Assembly: GCA_963517825.1 (NCBI GenBank)
Contig: CAUQGB010000009.1
Span: 1 to 28,406 of the forward strand
Length of the DNA stretch: 28,406 bases
Direction: 5' to 3'
Source of the DNA: Nanogingivalis sp963517825
GTDB lineage: Bacteria; Patescibacteriota; Saccharimonadia; Saccharimonadales; Saccharimonadaceae
The notes under the pieces were generated by a model. It ran no database searches. It had not been told where the DNA came from and saw only the letters and a program-made list of their open reading frames with translations. Shown here one piece after another: positions 21,501 through 28,207 of this stretch. The translations under genes and the position numbers were made by a program. Position 1 is the stretch's first letter. Every line of letters begins with the position of its first letter.

Positions 21501-23401
21501 AGAGCTCTGCCGCCGATAATGCAAATGATAATAAAGCAAGCCATGTAGCTGAAGGTTCAACAGAGGCAACTGTTCGAAGTTTAAGCTTCACTAACAATGC
21601 TCAAAGTAAACACTTCTCTATAAATATTGGAGTATTTAGGCCTCGTGGATCTGTTGAAGTTAAGTTCGTTAACCAAAACGGTGATGAAATAGAAGCAAAA
21701 AAAGTTATCAAAGAGAATGCTTTGATTAACGAAAATTACACCGCGACAAAACCAGCCGAGATTACCAAAGATAATTTAGTTTACGTTTTCGAAAAACTCA
21801 AAGATGGTTCAGACCCAGAGAACGGCACAGTTAAAGAAAAAACACAAACCGTTATCTTCCAATATAAACCAAAGGAAGGTGGAAAAGTTGAAGCTAAATT
21901 TGTGAAAGCTGGCACAAACCAAGAAATTTCCCCTGTTGAAATCGTAAAACCAGCAGGAACTCAGGTTGGAACTGAATATTCAGCAACTTCAAAACCAGAA
22001 ATTAATCAAAATGGACTGAAGTATGTTTATAATAAGATTTCAGCAAATTCCGCACCGGAAAATGGACGCGTTAAAGCTGATTCACAAACCGTTATCTTTG
22101 AATATTCTCCAAAAGCTGGAAAAGGCGTAAATGCTATTTCGAAAATCATTGGTTCAAACAAGACAATTAAAACTGAGACTGTTTCACCAGATGGAACTCA
22201 AGTTGGAACCCCATACTCAAGCACACCTCAGCCAGAGATTACTCACGAAGGAATAACTTATGTGTTTAGTTCTTTGATTGAAAATTCAGCCGCTCAAAAT
22301 GGTAAAGTTTCAGAACAAGAACAAACTATAATTTATGGATATGTTGCTAAAAAAGGTGGTCAAGTCTTAGCTCAATATGTTGACCAAAACGGCAAAACTA
22401 TCAAAAATACAAAGATAGTTAAAGCCACTGAAACACCTGTTGGAACTGAATATTCTGATGAGCCCGATCTTGAAATTACAAGCGATACTGGATTGGTCTA
22501 TACTTTCGAAAAAGTAAAATCTGGTTCAAAGACTGGCCGTGTTGAAGCTAAAACGAAAGAAGTAGTTTACCAATATACGCCAAAGCTCGGAAAAGGTGTA
22601 ATTGCTCGTCTATTGAATTCTAAAGATAATTCAGTTCTGGAAAAAACAAGAGTCGAAGAAGATGGCAAGCAAATTGGAACATCATTTAGCTATAACCCGC
22701 CAAAAGAAGTTACTGATAAGAAAGGCCTAATCTACACTCTTGAAGCCAATTCTAAAGCTGTTAACGGTAAAATTTCGTCTGATTCTCAATCCTTTGATTT
22801 TCATTACAAACCAAAGGAAGGTGGAAAAGTTGAAGCTAAATTTATCGACCAAACAGGTAAAGAGCTTAAAGGTACGGTAGAAATTCTAAAAGCTAAAACT
22901 CAAGTTGGAACACCTTACTTCTCAAAAGCACCAAAAGAAATCACAAAAGATGGATTATCTTATGTTTTTGAAAAAATCGCAAAAGATTCTGCCCCAGAAT
23001 CTGGAAAAGCTAAAGATATCGACCAAACGATAACTTATATATACGCGCCAAAGAAAGGTGGTACAGTTATCGAAAGGTTCCTAGATCAAAAAGGCAACCC
23101 AATTCAGAACGAGAATATTCTACATAAAATAGGTACTCAAGTTGGAACACCTTTTGAAAGTGTCGGAACTAACCGAATTGAGATCAACGGTCGAATCTAC
23201 CAACTCAAGAGGATTGAAGGAGCTCAAAAGGGCTTTGTTGTAGAAAATGAAACAATAATTTCATATATCTTTGAAGATATTACAAAGATTGCTGCACCAA
23301 ATACCGGTTTTGTAAGAAATGTAAGTTCAATTATTGCTCTAGTTTCGGGTGTAATACTAACATTCCTTACAGCAAAAAACTTCAAAACTCGAAAAAATTA
23401 A
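18527..23401 (+). CDS. Large cell-wall-anchored adhesin with MucBP-like repeats and APNTG sorting signal
   Basis: Surface protein of 1,624 residues, the largest in the window. A long basic N-region and hydrophobic helix (about 23-44) ending LANAQ form a secretion signal. Residues about 50-710 are an unassigned beta-rich region. About 727-900 begins like a DUF11 domain (AIKKYV, LDPADLIDYRISVINIS). About 912-1010 is an SdrD/Cna B-type domain (EGIAFEDNNKNNVFDENID). Seven MucBP-like repeats span 1040-1584. The C-terminus has APNTG (1590-1594), a hydrophobic helix and a KNFKTRKN tail, i.e. a sortase signal with Ala in place of Leu. AAGGAGG precedes the ATG. The first 2.2 kb differ from the rest in Arg codon use and motif content. 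Attachment to a host cell or mucin-like glycans is the likely role, inferred from domains. Confidence 0.93.
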   Translation: MRISIRNAKRAFLDFRNARFKKLTILVAILAVTTLGGYGALKHLANAQNGNFADNVKTFMEMIAKKEDKSEKTEFYSGEDIIMNSRVEVSSEGSGKSYPNAYFLLKVPKKYLKNDPRVTATSAIVSSQTSKDNDYYIYRGNYKELQAGSINSINYAINFQDLETPENYKPEIIHELYDENNNLLSKQSKTLNTLKYKPNIRTIFYLSPSKPIAAYTNKEKTNIEFREADIYLGSTFVDISNSNNTIGGKQIASIIYKVTLPEYAKPSPESMEDGGWTFDENTRVATIDKTKDSNSSSIYRYPYKELKMRYAKNTPQSVLNKQVELKFEAIVNYTDGTSLNSISYKPFTPTILDYPTDGLVGIRKDTTNNGADFRYVSKNIDGISADRVYDIDSIDYKKGKNSGWYIYINVLNNGSGISQPINYIKDKINNDEQYIYSVRYSGSSNKTDLFRDLGVSKLDVYAIDANGVETKVSEITDTTSYKTTYLPYGTKSFKLQFPKNTKLPSNTNGFGSQDYFNFEVETRFFDIDKIRNSLSQQGQEYVVKNSAFLSLDANSPEKEAKAITVFERNRKLVTNKIENYGTTKQPITISGGRVEFYAIRNDNAIKNPVYHLLFSDNLGIGNKAQECIDKGNCSLIRNYKNTGKQLLKITNVDIKYDHDFSDKFLSELIKVVDTTPNGEYAVDFITTWDPNDQFRYGNGNDDLDFSDDGSTNSTNIARSSTKFTVLKPEQVAIKKYVRKHNKGNFENSVSKLDPADLIDYRISVINISDRPLLASRALEVLPTTNDKKIVENNQGVQEDRGSQFPVKLTGAIAEKEGFKISYSTDEPGSNQNESWNKNFVDKDAISDWSKVRMIKIEQKQGFKIPAQTIENFDFTSQIDPKATDNTIANNSVAVTINASGNLVESDPVEAKVEYPTVIEGIAFEDNNKNNVFDENIDTLLPDYTVELFKNTDNTPVQSAKTDSNGHYSFKTKDFADYHVRFTRKETLETVKKSSAADNANDNKASHVAEGSTEATVRSLSFTNNAQSKHFSINIGVFRPRGSVEVKFVNQNGDEIEAKKVIKENALINENYTATKPAEITKDNLVYVFEKLKDGSDPENGTVKEKTQTVIFQYKPKEGGKVEAKFVKAGTNQEISPVEIVKPAGTQVGTEYSATSKPEINQNGLKYVYNKISANSAPENGRVKADSQTVIFEYSPKAGKGVNAISKIIGSNKTIKTETVSPDGTQVGTPYSSTPQPEITHEGITYVFSSLIENSAAQNGKVSEQEQTIIYGYVAKKGGQVLAQYVDQNGKTIKNTKIVKATETPVGTEYSDEPDLEITSDTGLVYTFEKVKSGSKTGRVEAKTKEVVYQYTPKLGKGVIARLLNSKDNSVLEKTRVEEDGKQIGTSFSYNPPKEVTDKKGLIYTLEANSKAVNGKISSDSQSFDFHYKPKEGGKVEAKFIDQTGKELKGTVEILKAKTQVGTPYFSKAPKEITKDGLSYVFEKIAKDSAPESGKAKDIDQTITYIYAPKKGGTVIERFLDQKGNPIQNENILHKIGTQVGTPFESVGTNRIEINGRIYQLKRIEGAQKGFVVENETIISYIFEDITKIAAPNTGFVRNVSSIIALVSGVILTFLTAKNFKTRKN
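21866..21901 (+). repeat. 36-bp exact direct repeat, copy 1
   Basis: Encodes KPKEGGKVEAKF at the junction of MucBP-like repeats 1 and 2. It is identical to 22808-22843, in the same reading frame and 942 bp away. Confidence 0.95.
22808..22843 (+). repeat. 36-bp exact direct repeat, copy 2
   Basis: Second copy, at the junction of repeats 5 and 6. Recombination with copy 1 would remove 314 codons (four repeats) and keep the frame. Confidence 0.95.
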
Positions 23402-23410
23402 ATTAATATA

Positions 23411-23446
23411 AAGAATGAGCATCGAATTGGTGCTCATTCTTTTTTA
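23411..23446 (+). terminator. Rho-independent terminator of the adhesin gene
   Basis: Perfect 11-bp inverted repeat AAGAATGAGCA (23411-23421) with TGCTCATTCTT (23431-23441), 9-nt loop, then a run of seven T. It is the strongest terminator in the window and could work in both directions. Confidence 0.92.
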
Positions 23447-23504
23447 TTGATATATAAAATCTTTAAACTTAAAGATGATTAATATCTTCATCTAACCTTA
23501 CTGC

Positions 23505-23543
23505 ATACTAATAAATAAAAATCAGGCTTTTAAACCTGATTTT
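23505..23543 (-). terminator. Rho-independent terminator of the TPR gene
   Basis: Minus-strand AAAATCAGG (23543-23535) pairs with CCTGATTTT (23526-23518), followed by a T-rich tract. The upstream arm includes bases of the TPR stop codon. Between this and 23446 I see nothing else. Confidence 0.8.
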
Positions 23544-24210
23544 ACATTGCAATTTTTTTGGTTGAAATAGATTCGTTTGATATTCGATTTTGTTTTATGG
23601 CCCTTCTATTGTCTTTTAATGACTCCAGCTTTTCTTTAACTTCTTTTGCTTTTTCTATATTTTCAACTTTAAGATAAAGCGATCCTAGAGTTCGTAAGGT
23701 TTGAGGTCTTTCATCGAGTTCTATTGCTTTCTCTAGCGCCGAAATTGCCAATTTATCTTTTCCCATTTTTTCAAGAGCTCGAGCATAGGCGATATATCGA
23801 GTTGGTACAGAATCTTCAATCTCTAAAGCCTGTTCGAATGCTAAGGCGGCTTTTTGATAATTCTCGGTTTCAAGATAGATCAAACCAACATTATGGAGGC
23901 TTGATGCGCTACTTTCTAGGCTTTGAGCAATTTCAAAGCATTCAATCGCATCATTAAACTTTTTTTGCCCTGCATAGATTATCCCTAAACGGTTATAAGC
24001 CGTAGAATTTCGTTCATCAAATCGCAATATTGTTAGCAAAACCTTCTCTGCCCGTAAATACTTTTTATCGATAATTGCCTCTTGCGCTACACGCCACAGC
24101 TTATCGATTTTATTTGCAAAATTATCCGGTAAGGCGTTTTTTGTTATTTTTTCGGGATTTTTTAGAAAAACGTAAGTACTAAGAATAATAATTAAAATTA
24201 AAACTAACAT
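23542..24210 (-). CDS. Membrane-anchored TPR-repeat protein
   Basis: An N-terminal hydrophobic segment (1-16) is followed by about five tetratricopeptide repeats from about 35 to 195. Examples are AYNRLGIIYAGQKKFNDAIE, SLHNVGLIYLETENYQKAAL and TLRTLGSLYLKVENIEKAKE. A short charged tail follows. With the N-terminus as anchor, the TPR array may face either side; I cannot tell which. It is a protein-interaction scaffold of unknown partner. The ATG at 24210 has no Shine-Dalgarno site and lies 8 nt after TGC-TATAAT, so the mRNA is probably leaderless. It is a single-gene unit downstream of the trpS operon. Confidence 0.9.
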   Translation of the reverse strand: MLVLILIIILSTYVFLKNPEKITKNALPDNFANKIDKLWRVAQEAIIDKKYLRAEKVLLTILRFDERNSTAYNRLGIIYAGQKKFNDAIECFEIAQSLESSASSLHNVGLIYLETENYQKAALAFEQALEIEDSVPTRYIAYARALEKMGKDKLAISALEKAIELDERPQTLRTLGSLYLKVENIEKAKEVKEKLESLKDNRRAIKQNRISNESISTKKIAM

Positions 24211-24218
24211 ACTGAACT

Positions 24219-24227
24219 ATTATAGCA
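24219..24227 (-). promoter_or_regulatory. Extended -10 promoter of the TPR gene (leaderless)
   Basis: Minus strand TGC-TATAAT ends 8 nt before the ATG. TTGCCA with an 18-nt spacer may serve as -35. Confidence 0.65.
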
Positions 24228-24251
24228 CAGAAACTGATGATTTGGCAAATT

Positions 24252-25043
24252 TCAACTAAGAATCAAATCAAGAAGAGCCAGTTTAATATTTCCATTTTTT
24301 AAGATTATATCATAAGTTTTAAGTATTTTTTTTGTCGTGATTGCTCTGTTTTTAGGGTTTCGATCAAAAGTTTGATTAACCATTTTGAGCAAAATTTCTA
24401 AAAATTTTAGAATATTATTTCTTTCTGGTTTTAGATCTTTCACAATTAATATTTTTTCAAATTTCGAACCCAAAAACCATCTTTTTGCAAACTCGGCAAT
24501 TTCCATCTGTTCATTAAAATATTTCTTACTACTAGAGAGTTTCTCAATCTCACCGGGTAATCCATTCGCTATAAATAAGATCTTCTTTTTATCTTCTTCG
24601 CTTAATTTTATTTCTTTGAGCATTTTAATTGACTCAATTTCTGATATAGGTAAAATCCGCAAAATTTGTGCTCGTGAAAGTATAGTTCTTTCGAAAGCAT
24701 TTTTGTTTTCGGTTAAAAGTATAAAAGAAGTATTCTTATTCGGCTCTTCGAAAAGTTTCAAAAATTTATTTTGCGCAGATTCGTTCATTTTTTCTGCGTC
24801 CATCAGTACAAAACAACGCCTCTTAGCACTTTTAACATTCGCTTTTTTCTGCAAAACCTCAATATCTTCAACATTAATAATTTCAGTTTTCTGTGCACCG
24901 TGGATTGTTGGCTTAAATTTAATTATTTGAATATCTTTCGAAAATTTTAACTTTTTTAGAGCAAAATCAAAACCGAACCCACGAGGGATCTCCACGATCG
25001 TTGCGTGTGAATTTAAAATTGTATTTTCAAAGAAATCTCTCAT
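24252..25043 (-). CDS. holB: DNA polymerase III delta-prime-like clamp-loader subunit
   Basis: Clamp-loader AAA+ protein that helps load the sliding clamp. At 263 residues it is shorter than the roughly 330 usual. Visible are the Walker B region CFVLMDAEKMNESAQNKFLKLFEEP (77-101, shortened: DAEKMNESAQNKFLKLFEEP), sensor 1 SFILLTEN (106-113) and SRAQ (123-126) where the SRC motif stands in relatives. No Walker A GxxGxGKT is present: residues 15-30 read TIVEIPRGFGFDFALK. That fits a non-hydrolysing delta-prime rather than tau/gamma. The ATG lies 2 bases after the pseudouridine-synthase stop, so it is co-transcribed. It is the only gene here ending in TGA. Confidence 0.82.
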   Translation of the reverse strand: MRDFFENTILNSHATIVEIPRGFGFDFALKKLKFSKDIQIIKFKPTIHGAQKTEIINVEDIEVLQKKANVKSAKRRCFVLMDAEKMNESAQNKFLKLFEEPNKNTSFILLTENKNAFERTILSRAQILRILPISEIESIKMLKEIKLSEEDKKKILFIANGLPGEIEKLSSSKKYFNEQMEIAEFAKRWFLGSKFEKILIVKDLKPERNNILKFLEILLKMVNQTFDRNPKNRAITTKKILKTYDIILKNGNIKLALLDLILS

Positions 25044-25045
25044 TT

Positions 25046-26227
25046 TTATAACTCAAAATTTTCAGGGATTTCTGCTTCAAAAACCATTCTTTGCGAATCT
25101 TTTTCACCATTTTTTGGTGGAATTGTAATTTCCAAGCTTTGCGCATGTAAAAACATTCTGTTTTCAGCTTCAGCTTTAGTAATAGTTTTATCATAAACTC
25201 TATCACCCAAAATTGGATGCTTTAAATAACTTAAATGAACACGCAATTGATGTGTTCGACCAGTTTTCGGCATAAGTTTCACTAATGAAAAATCTCCATT
25301 ATCATTAAGAACTTCATATTCAGTTTGGGCTGGCTTTCCCTTTGCATGAATCATGAAAGTACTCGGAGCTGAGCCATTTCTCGCTATAGGTAGATCAATT
25401 AAGGCTTTTCTTGGATTCAAAATACCTTTAACAATTGCCACATAGGTTTTTTTCGCAGTCCGTTCTGAAAATTGCTTTTGTAGCTTTTTAGCAGTTTTAT
25501 CATTTTTTGCACCAATTATTACACCAGAAGTTTCACGATCAAGCCTATGAACAATGCCGATTCGGTTTGTTCCCTCACCAAATCTCGCACCACGACTTTC
25601 AAAAAAATCTGCAACAGTAAATTCATCATTTAAAGCACCTTTGCTATGCGTTAAAATTCCACGAGGCTTATTTATTACAATAACATTATCATCTTCAAAA
25701 AGTATTGGAAAGTTGATTTTTTCGGCAGTTTTTTCTGGAATTTCTAACTCAATTTTATCGCCTTTCACGATTGCGTCTTTTGGTTTCTTTGCCGTTTTTC
25801 CATTTAATTTCACAAAACCATTTTTAATATATTTTTGAATCGTTGCTCGCGAAAATTCTGGGTAATTTTCAGCCAAATAAACATCAAGTCTTGTTTTTGA
25901 AGCAATATTTCGAAAGAGATAAATATCTTTACCTTCAAACGGCAAAGCAAAACTCATCATTGAATCTAGCGGATTTTTAATTAATTCACCTTCAACATCA
26001 CCAAAATGCTTTCGAAGAAGGTCTTGAATATAGAATTCATCATCTTCAGCCATTCCATCAACCACGATAAAAAACTTATGTTTGTTAAATTTAAAAGTGA
26101 AAATTTCTGAAAATTCATCGGCGGTAATCTTTTTTAGCTCTTCAATATTTCGCGGAACATTTTCTTCACCTGCAATTTGAAACTTTCGCAAAATTTTTAA
26201 AATATCACCAGAATTAAACTTTGCCAT
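25046..26227 (-). CDS. RluA-family 23S rRNA pseudouridine synthase with extra N-terminal domain
   Basis: Converts uridine to pseudouridine in RNA, most likely 23S rRNA (RluD-like). Start at 26227 (MAKFNSGD), with GGAGAT 4 nt upstream; the gene overlaps trpS by 14 bases. Numbered from this start: about 1-105 is an unrecognised domain, an S4 RNA-binding domain is at about 109-166 (RLDVYLAENYPEFSRATIQK), and the catalytic domain at about 172-385 has HRLDRETSG with catalytic Asp230, then KTYVAIVKG and GRTHQLRVHL. At 393 residues it is roughly 80-100 longer than typical RluA/RluD proteins, and the excess is the N-terminal part. Confidence 0.93.
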   Translation of the reverse strand: MAKFNSGDILKILRKFQIAGEENVPRNIEELKKITADEFSEIFTFKFNKHKFFIVVDGMAEDDEFYIQDLLRKHFGDVEGELIKNPLDSMMSFALPFEGKDIYLFRNIASKTRLDVYLAENYPEFSRATIQKYIKNGFVKLNGKTAKKPKDAIVKGDKIELEIPEKTAEKINFPILFEDDNVIVINKPRGILTHSKGALNDEFTVADFFESRGARFGEGTNRIGIVHRLDRETSGVIIGAKNDKTAKKLQKQFSERTAKKTYVAIVKGILNPRKALIDLPIARNGSAPSTFMIHAKGKPAQTEYEVLNDNGDFSLVKLMPKTGRTHQLRVHLSYLKHPILGDRVYDKTITKAEAENRMFLHAQSLEITIPPKNGEKDSQRMVFEAEIPENFEL

Positions 26228-27254
26228 TTTTATCTCCAAAATAATCAATCTTCATTGCTTGTTTAACTTCTTTAAGGGTTTGCGCTGCGATTTTTTCAGC
26301 CTTTAAGCTTCCTTTTTCAAGAATTTCATAAATCATATCAGGATTTTTTTCTAGTTCAGCTCGTTTTTCACGAATAGGCTTCAAAACTTTATCCATCTCT
26401 TCAATCAAGTATTTTTTAACCGCAACATCACCCAAGCCACCTTTTTGGTAGTGAGCTTTCATTTCAGCAACTTTCTCTTTATCTTCAGCAAAAACATCAA
26501 GATACGCAAAGACTACATTTCCTTCAATCTTTCCAGGGTCTTCAACCCGAATATGTTCAGGGTCGGTATACATCTTCATCACCTTTGCACGCATTTCTTC
26601 AAAAGAATCCGCCAAATAGATACCGTTATTTAAGCTTTTGCTCATTTTAGCTTCCATTCCGTTAATTCCCGGCAAACGTCGTTCAATGCCTTCTTTCGAA
26701 AGAATAACCTCTGGCTCAACAAGCGTATCTGTTTCATATGTTTGATTGAACGATCGAGAAATTTCACGAGTTAGTTCAATCATTGGCATCTGGTCTTCGC
26801 CAACTGGTACATGGGTTGCTTTAAAGGCCGTGATATCTGCCGCTTGTGAAATTGGGTAAAATACAAAACCACTCGGTACACCTTCACCGAAGTTTTTTTG
26901 CTTAATTTCAGTTTTAACAGTAGGGTTGCGTTCAAGGCGAGAAATCGAAACTAGGTTTGCATAATACATTGCAAGTTCTGGCAGTTGCGGAATTTGACTT
27001 TGCACAAAAATTGTAGTTTTCGAAGGATCAATCCCTGCTGCTAAATAATCTAGAGCAACTTGCAAAACATTATTTCGAACTTTTTCAGGATTTTTTGCAT
27101 TATCAGTTAAAGCTTGCGTGTCGGCAATCATAATAAAAGTTTCGTATTCGCCCGAATTCTGCAATTCTACACGTTTTTTTAATGAGCCCACATAATGGCC
27201 AATATGCAATTTTCCAGTTGGTCGGTCGCCCGTTAAAATAACTTTTTTATTCAT
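26214..27254 (-). CDS. trpS: Tryptophanyl-tRNA synthetase
   Basis: Class I synthetase that charges tRNA-Trp. HIGH motif at 17-20 (GKLHIGHYVG), GEDQ at 152-155, KMSKS at 203-207 (AKMSKSLNN). Length (346) is standard for the bacterial enzyme. The start overlaps the hydrolase stop by 8 bases and has AAAGGAG as ribosome-binding site, so it is the second gene of the operon. Confidence 0.98.
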   Translation of the reverse strand: MNKKVILTGDRPTGKLHIGHYVGSLKKRVELQNSGEYETFIMIADTQALTDNAKNPEKVRNNVLQVALDYLAAGIDPSKTTIFVQSQIPQLPELAMYYANLVSISRLERNPTVKTEIKQKNFGEGVPSGFVFYPISQAADITAFKATHVPVGEDQMPMIELTREISRSFNQTYETDTLVEPEVILSKEGIERRLPGINGMEAKMSKSLNNGIYLADSFEEMRAKVMKMYTDPEHIRVEDPGKIEGNVVFAYLDVFAEDKEKVAEMKAHYQKGGLGDVAVKKYLIEEMDKVLKPIREKRAELEKNPDMIYEILEKGSLKAEKIAAQTLKEVKQAMKIDYFGDKNGKV

Positions 27255-28062
27255 ATTTCTCCTTTAAAATCTTATCAATACCTTTCGAAACCTGCTCAAT
27301 CATCGATTTTGTTGGATCGTGAGCGCTCAAAACTCTTGAAGTTGTGATATTTTTATTAATCCTACCGAGTTTTCGAATATTTCGCCCAATCACAACGGGG
27401 TCAAAAACTCCATAAATGATTTTAGTTGGCGTTTTGGTTTTTGAAAGTACTGCAAAAGTATCTTGTTCAATTATTGCTTCTTTTAAAGCTCTTCGAATCG
27501 GCCTAAACTGCTCTTGAGATTCAAATTTAGCAACATCAACCGCACCAGTATCAATAACTGCATTTATAAATTTAATTGATTCTTTTGGCTTCGTGACAAT
27601 TCTTTTATAGCTTTGTTTCAATATAAATTCCTGGATCGAGCCGCGCGCTTCTTCTGGCGAATAAATTGGTGGCGAAAGTAGAAAAATTCCATCTACTACG
27701 TTCGAATATTTTTTCGAAAATTCTGCTGCTACCAAAGACCCCATTGAATGACCAACTAAGAAAAGTGGTTTTTTATACTTTTTCATCAAAAAAGCCATTC
27801 TTCGAACCGCCCTTGCCTGCATTGAAAGTTGCTGAACGCCCGCCCATTTTGGTTTTGGCGATTTTCCGTGACCAATTAGATCAACTGCATAAATATCAAG
27901 TTCGCCCTCAATTTCGCTTTCGGCTTTTTGCCACATTCCAGCATCACTCGCAATTCCATGAATAAAAATCACCACAGCTTTTGGGTTTTGAGACTTTCGC
28001 ATTTTTGTAATATTTAATTTATATGGAATGCGTAAAGTTTTATGCAAAAATGAGTCTAACAT
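27247..28062 (-). CDS. Alpha/beta-hydrolase family protein
   Basis: Soluble esterase/lipase-like hydrolase of 271 residues. The oxyanion-region HG (35-36, IFIHGIASD), the nucleophile elbow GHSMG with Ser106, and candidate acid and base Asp221 (IYGVFDPVV) and His248 (SAHDP) make a complete catalytic triad. There is no signal peptide. The substrate is unknown; lysophospholipid or another ester is possible. It is the first gene of the trpS operon. The ATG at 28062 has no Shine-Dalgarno site and follows TGG-TATACT by 7 nt, so translation is probably leaderless. Confidence 0.92.
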   Translation of the reverse strand: MLDSFLHKTLRIPYKLNITKMRKSQNPKAVVIFIHGIASDAGMWQKAESEIEGELDIYAVDLIGHGKSPKPKWAGVQQLSMQARAVRRMAFLMKKYKKPLFLVGHSMGSLVAAEFSKKYSNVVDGIFLLSPPIYSPEEARGSIQEFILKQSYKRIVTKPKESIKFINAVIDTGAVDVAKFESQEQFRPIRRALKEAIIEQDTFAVLSKTKTPTKIIYGVFDPVVIGRNIRKLGRINKNITTSRVLSAHDPTKSMIEQVSKGIDKILKEKYE

Positions 28063-28069
28063 TAAAAAT

Positions 28070-28078
28070 AGTATACCA
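28070..28078 (-). promoter_or_regulatory. Extended -10 promoter of the hydrolase-trpS operon (leaderless)
   Basis: Minus strand TGG-TATACT ends 7 nt before the ATG at 28062. No clear -35 hexamer is visible. Confidence 0.55.
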
Positions 28079-28154
28079 TAAAATACATATAAAATAAAGC
28101 TAGGCTATTTTAATAAATGCTAAATTCAACCCTGCATATATAAAATATATTACA

Positions 28155-28182
28155 ATAATTTAAAAACCCCTCGAATGAGGGG
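28155..28182 (-). terminator. Rho-independent terminator of the LPATG surface-protein gene
   Basis: Minus-strand CCCCTC-ATTC-GAGGGG (28182-28167) followed by a T-rich tract. It lies 26 bases after the stop at 28208. Confidence 0.85.
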
Positions 28183-28207
28183 CTAAAGTTGATAGATTAT
28201 GAGTTTG

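Larger units (their letters stand above)
21644..23279 (+). repeat. Seven tandem MucBP-like repeats within the adhesin
   Basis: Repeats start near 21644, 21878, 22118, 22355, 22589, 22820 and 23057, with periods of 231-240 bp (77-80 residues). Shared frame: a GG(K/Q/T)V or GKGV opening, a QxG turn, (Q/P)VGT-x-(Y/F), a (L/I)xYxF strand, then a closing Y-x-P-K. Most copies have diverged at DNA level, apart from the exact 36-bp match listed separately. Confidence 0.88.

Noticed and set aside
21644..23279. Tandem repeats considered as a CRISPR array
   Set aside because: The period is about 235 bp, the units are protein-coding and diverged, and there are no short identical repeats with unique spacers. 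No CRISPR array is present in the window.
24252..24254. TGA end of the delta-prime gene as possible recoding (UGA = Gly, as in some other CPR groups)
   Set aside because: Readthrough would run through the next promoter into the TPR gene. No in-frame TGA was noticed inside the other genes, and the standard code fits throughout.
24385..24930. 181-residue plus-strand open frame opposite the delta-prime gene
   Set aside because: Composition (Phe/Ser/Ile-rich) is what an antisense frame of this AT-rich gene gives. There is no Shine-Dalgarno site or promoter, and the opposite strand has clear AAA+ motifs.
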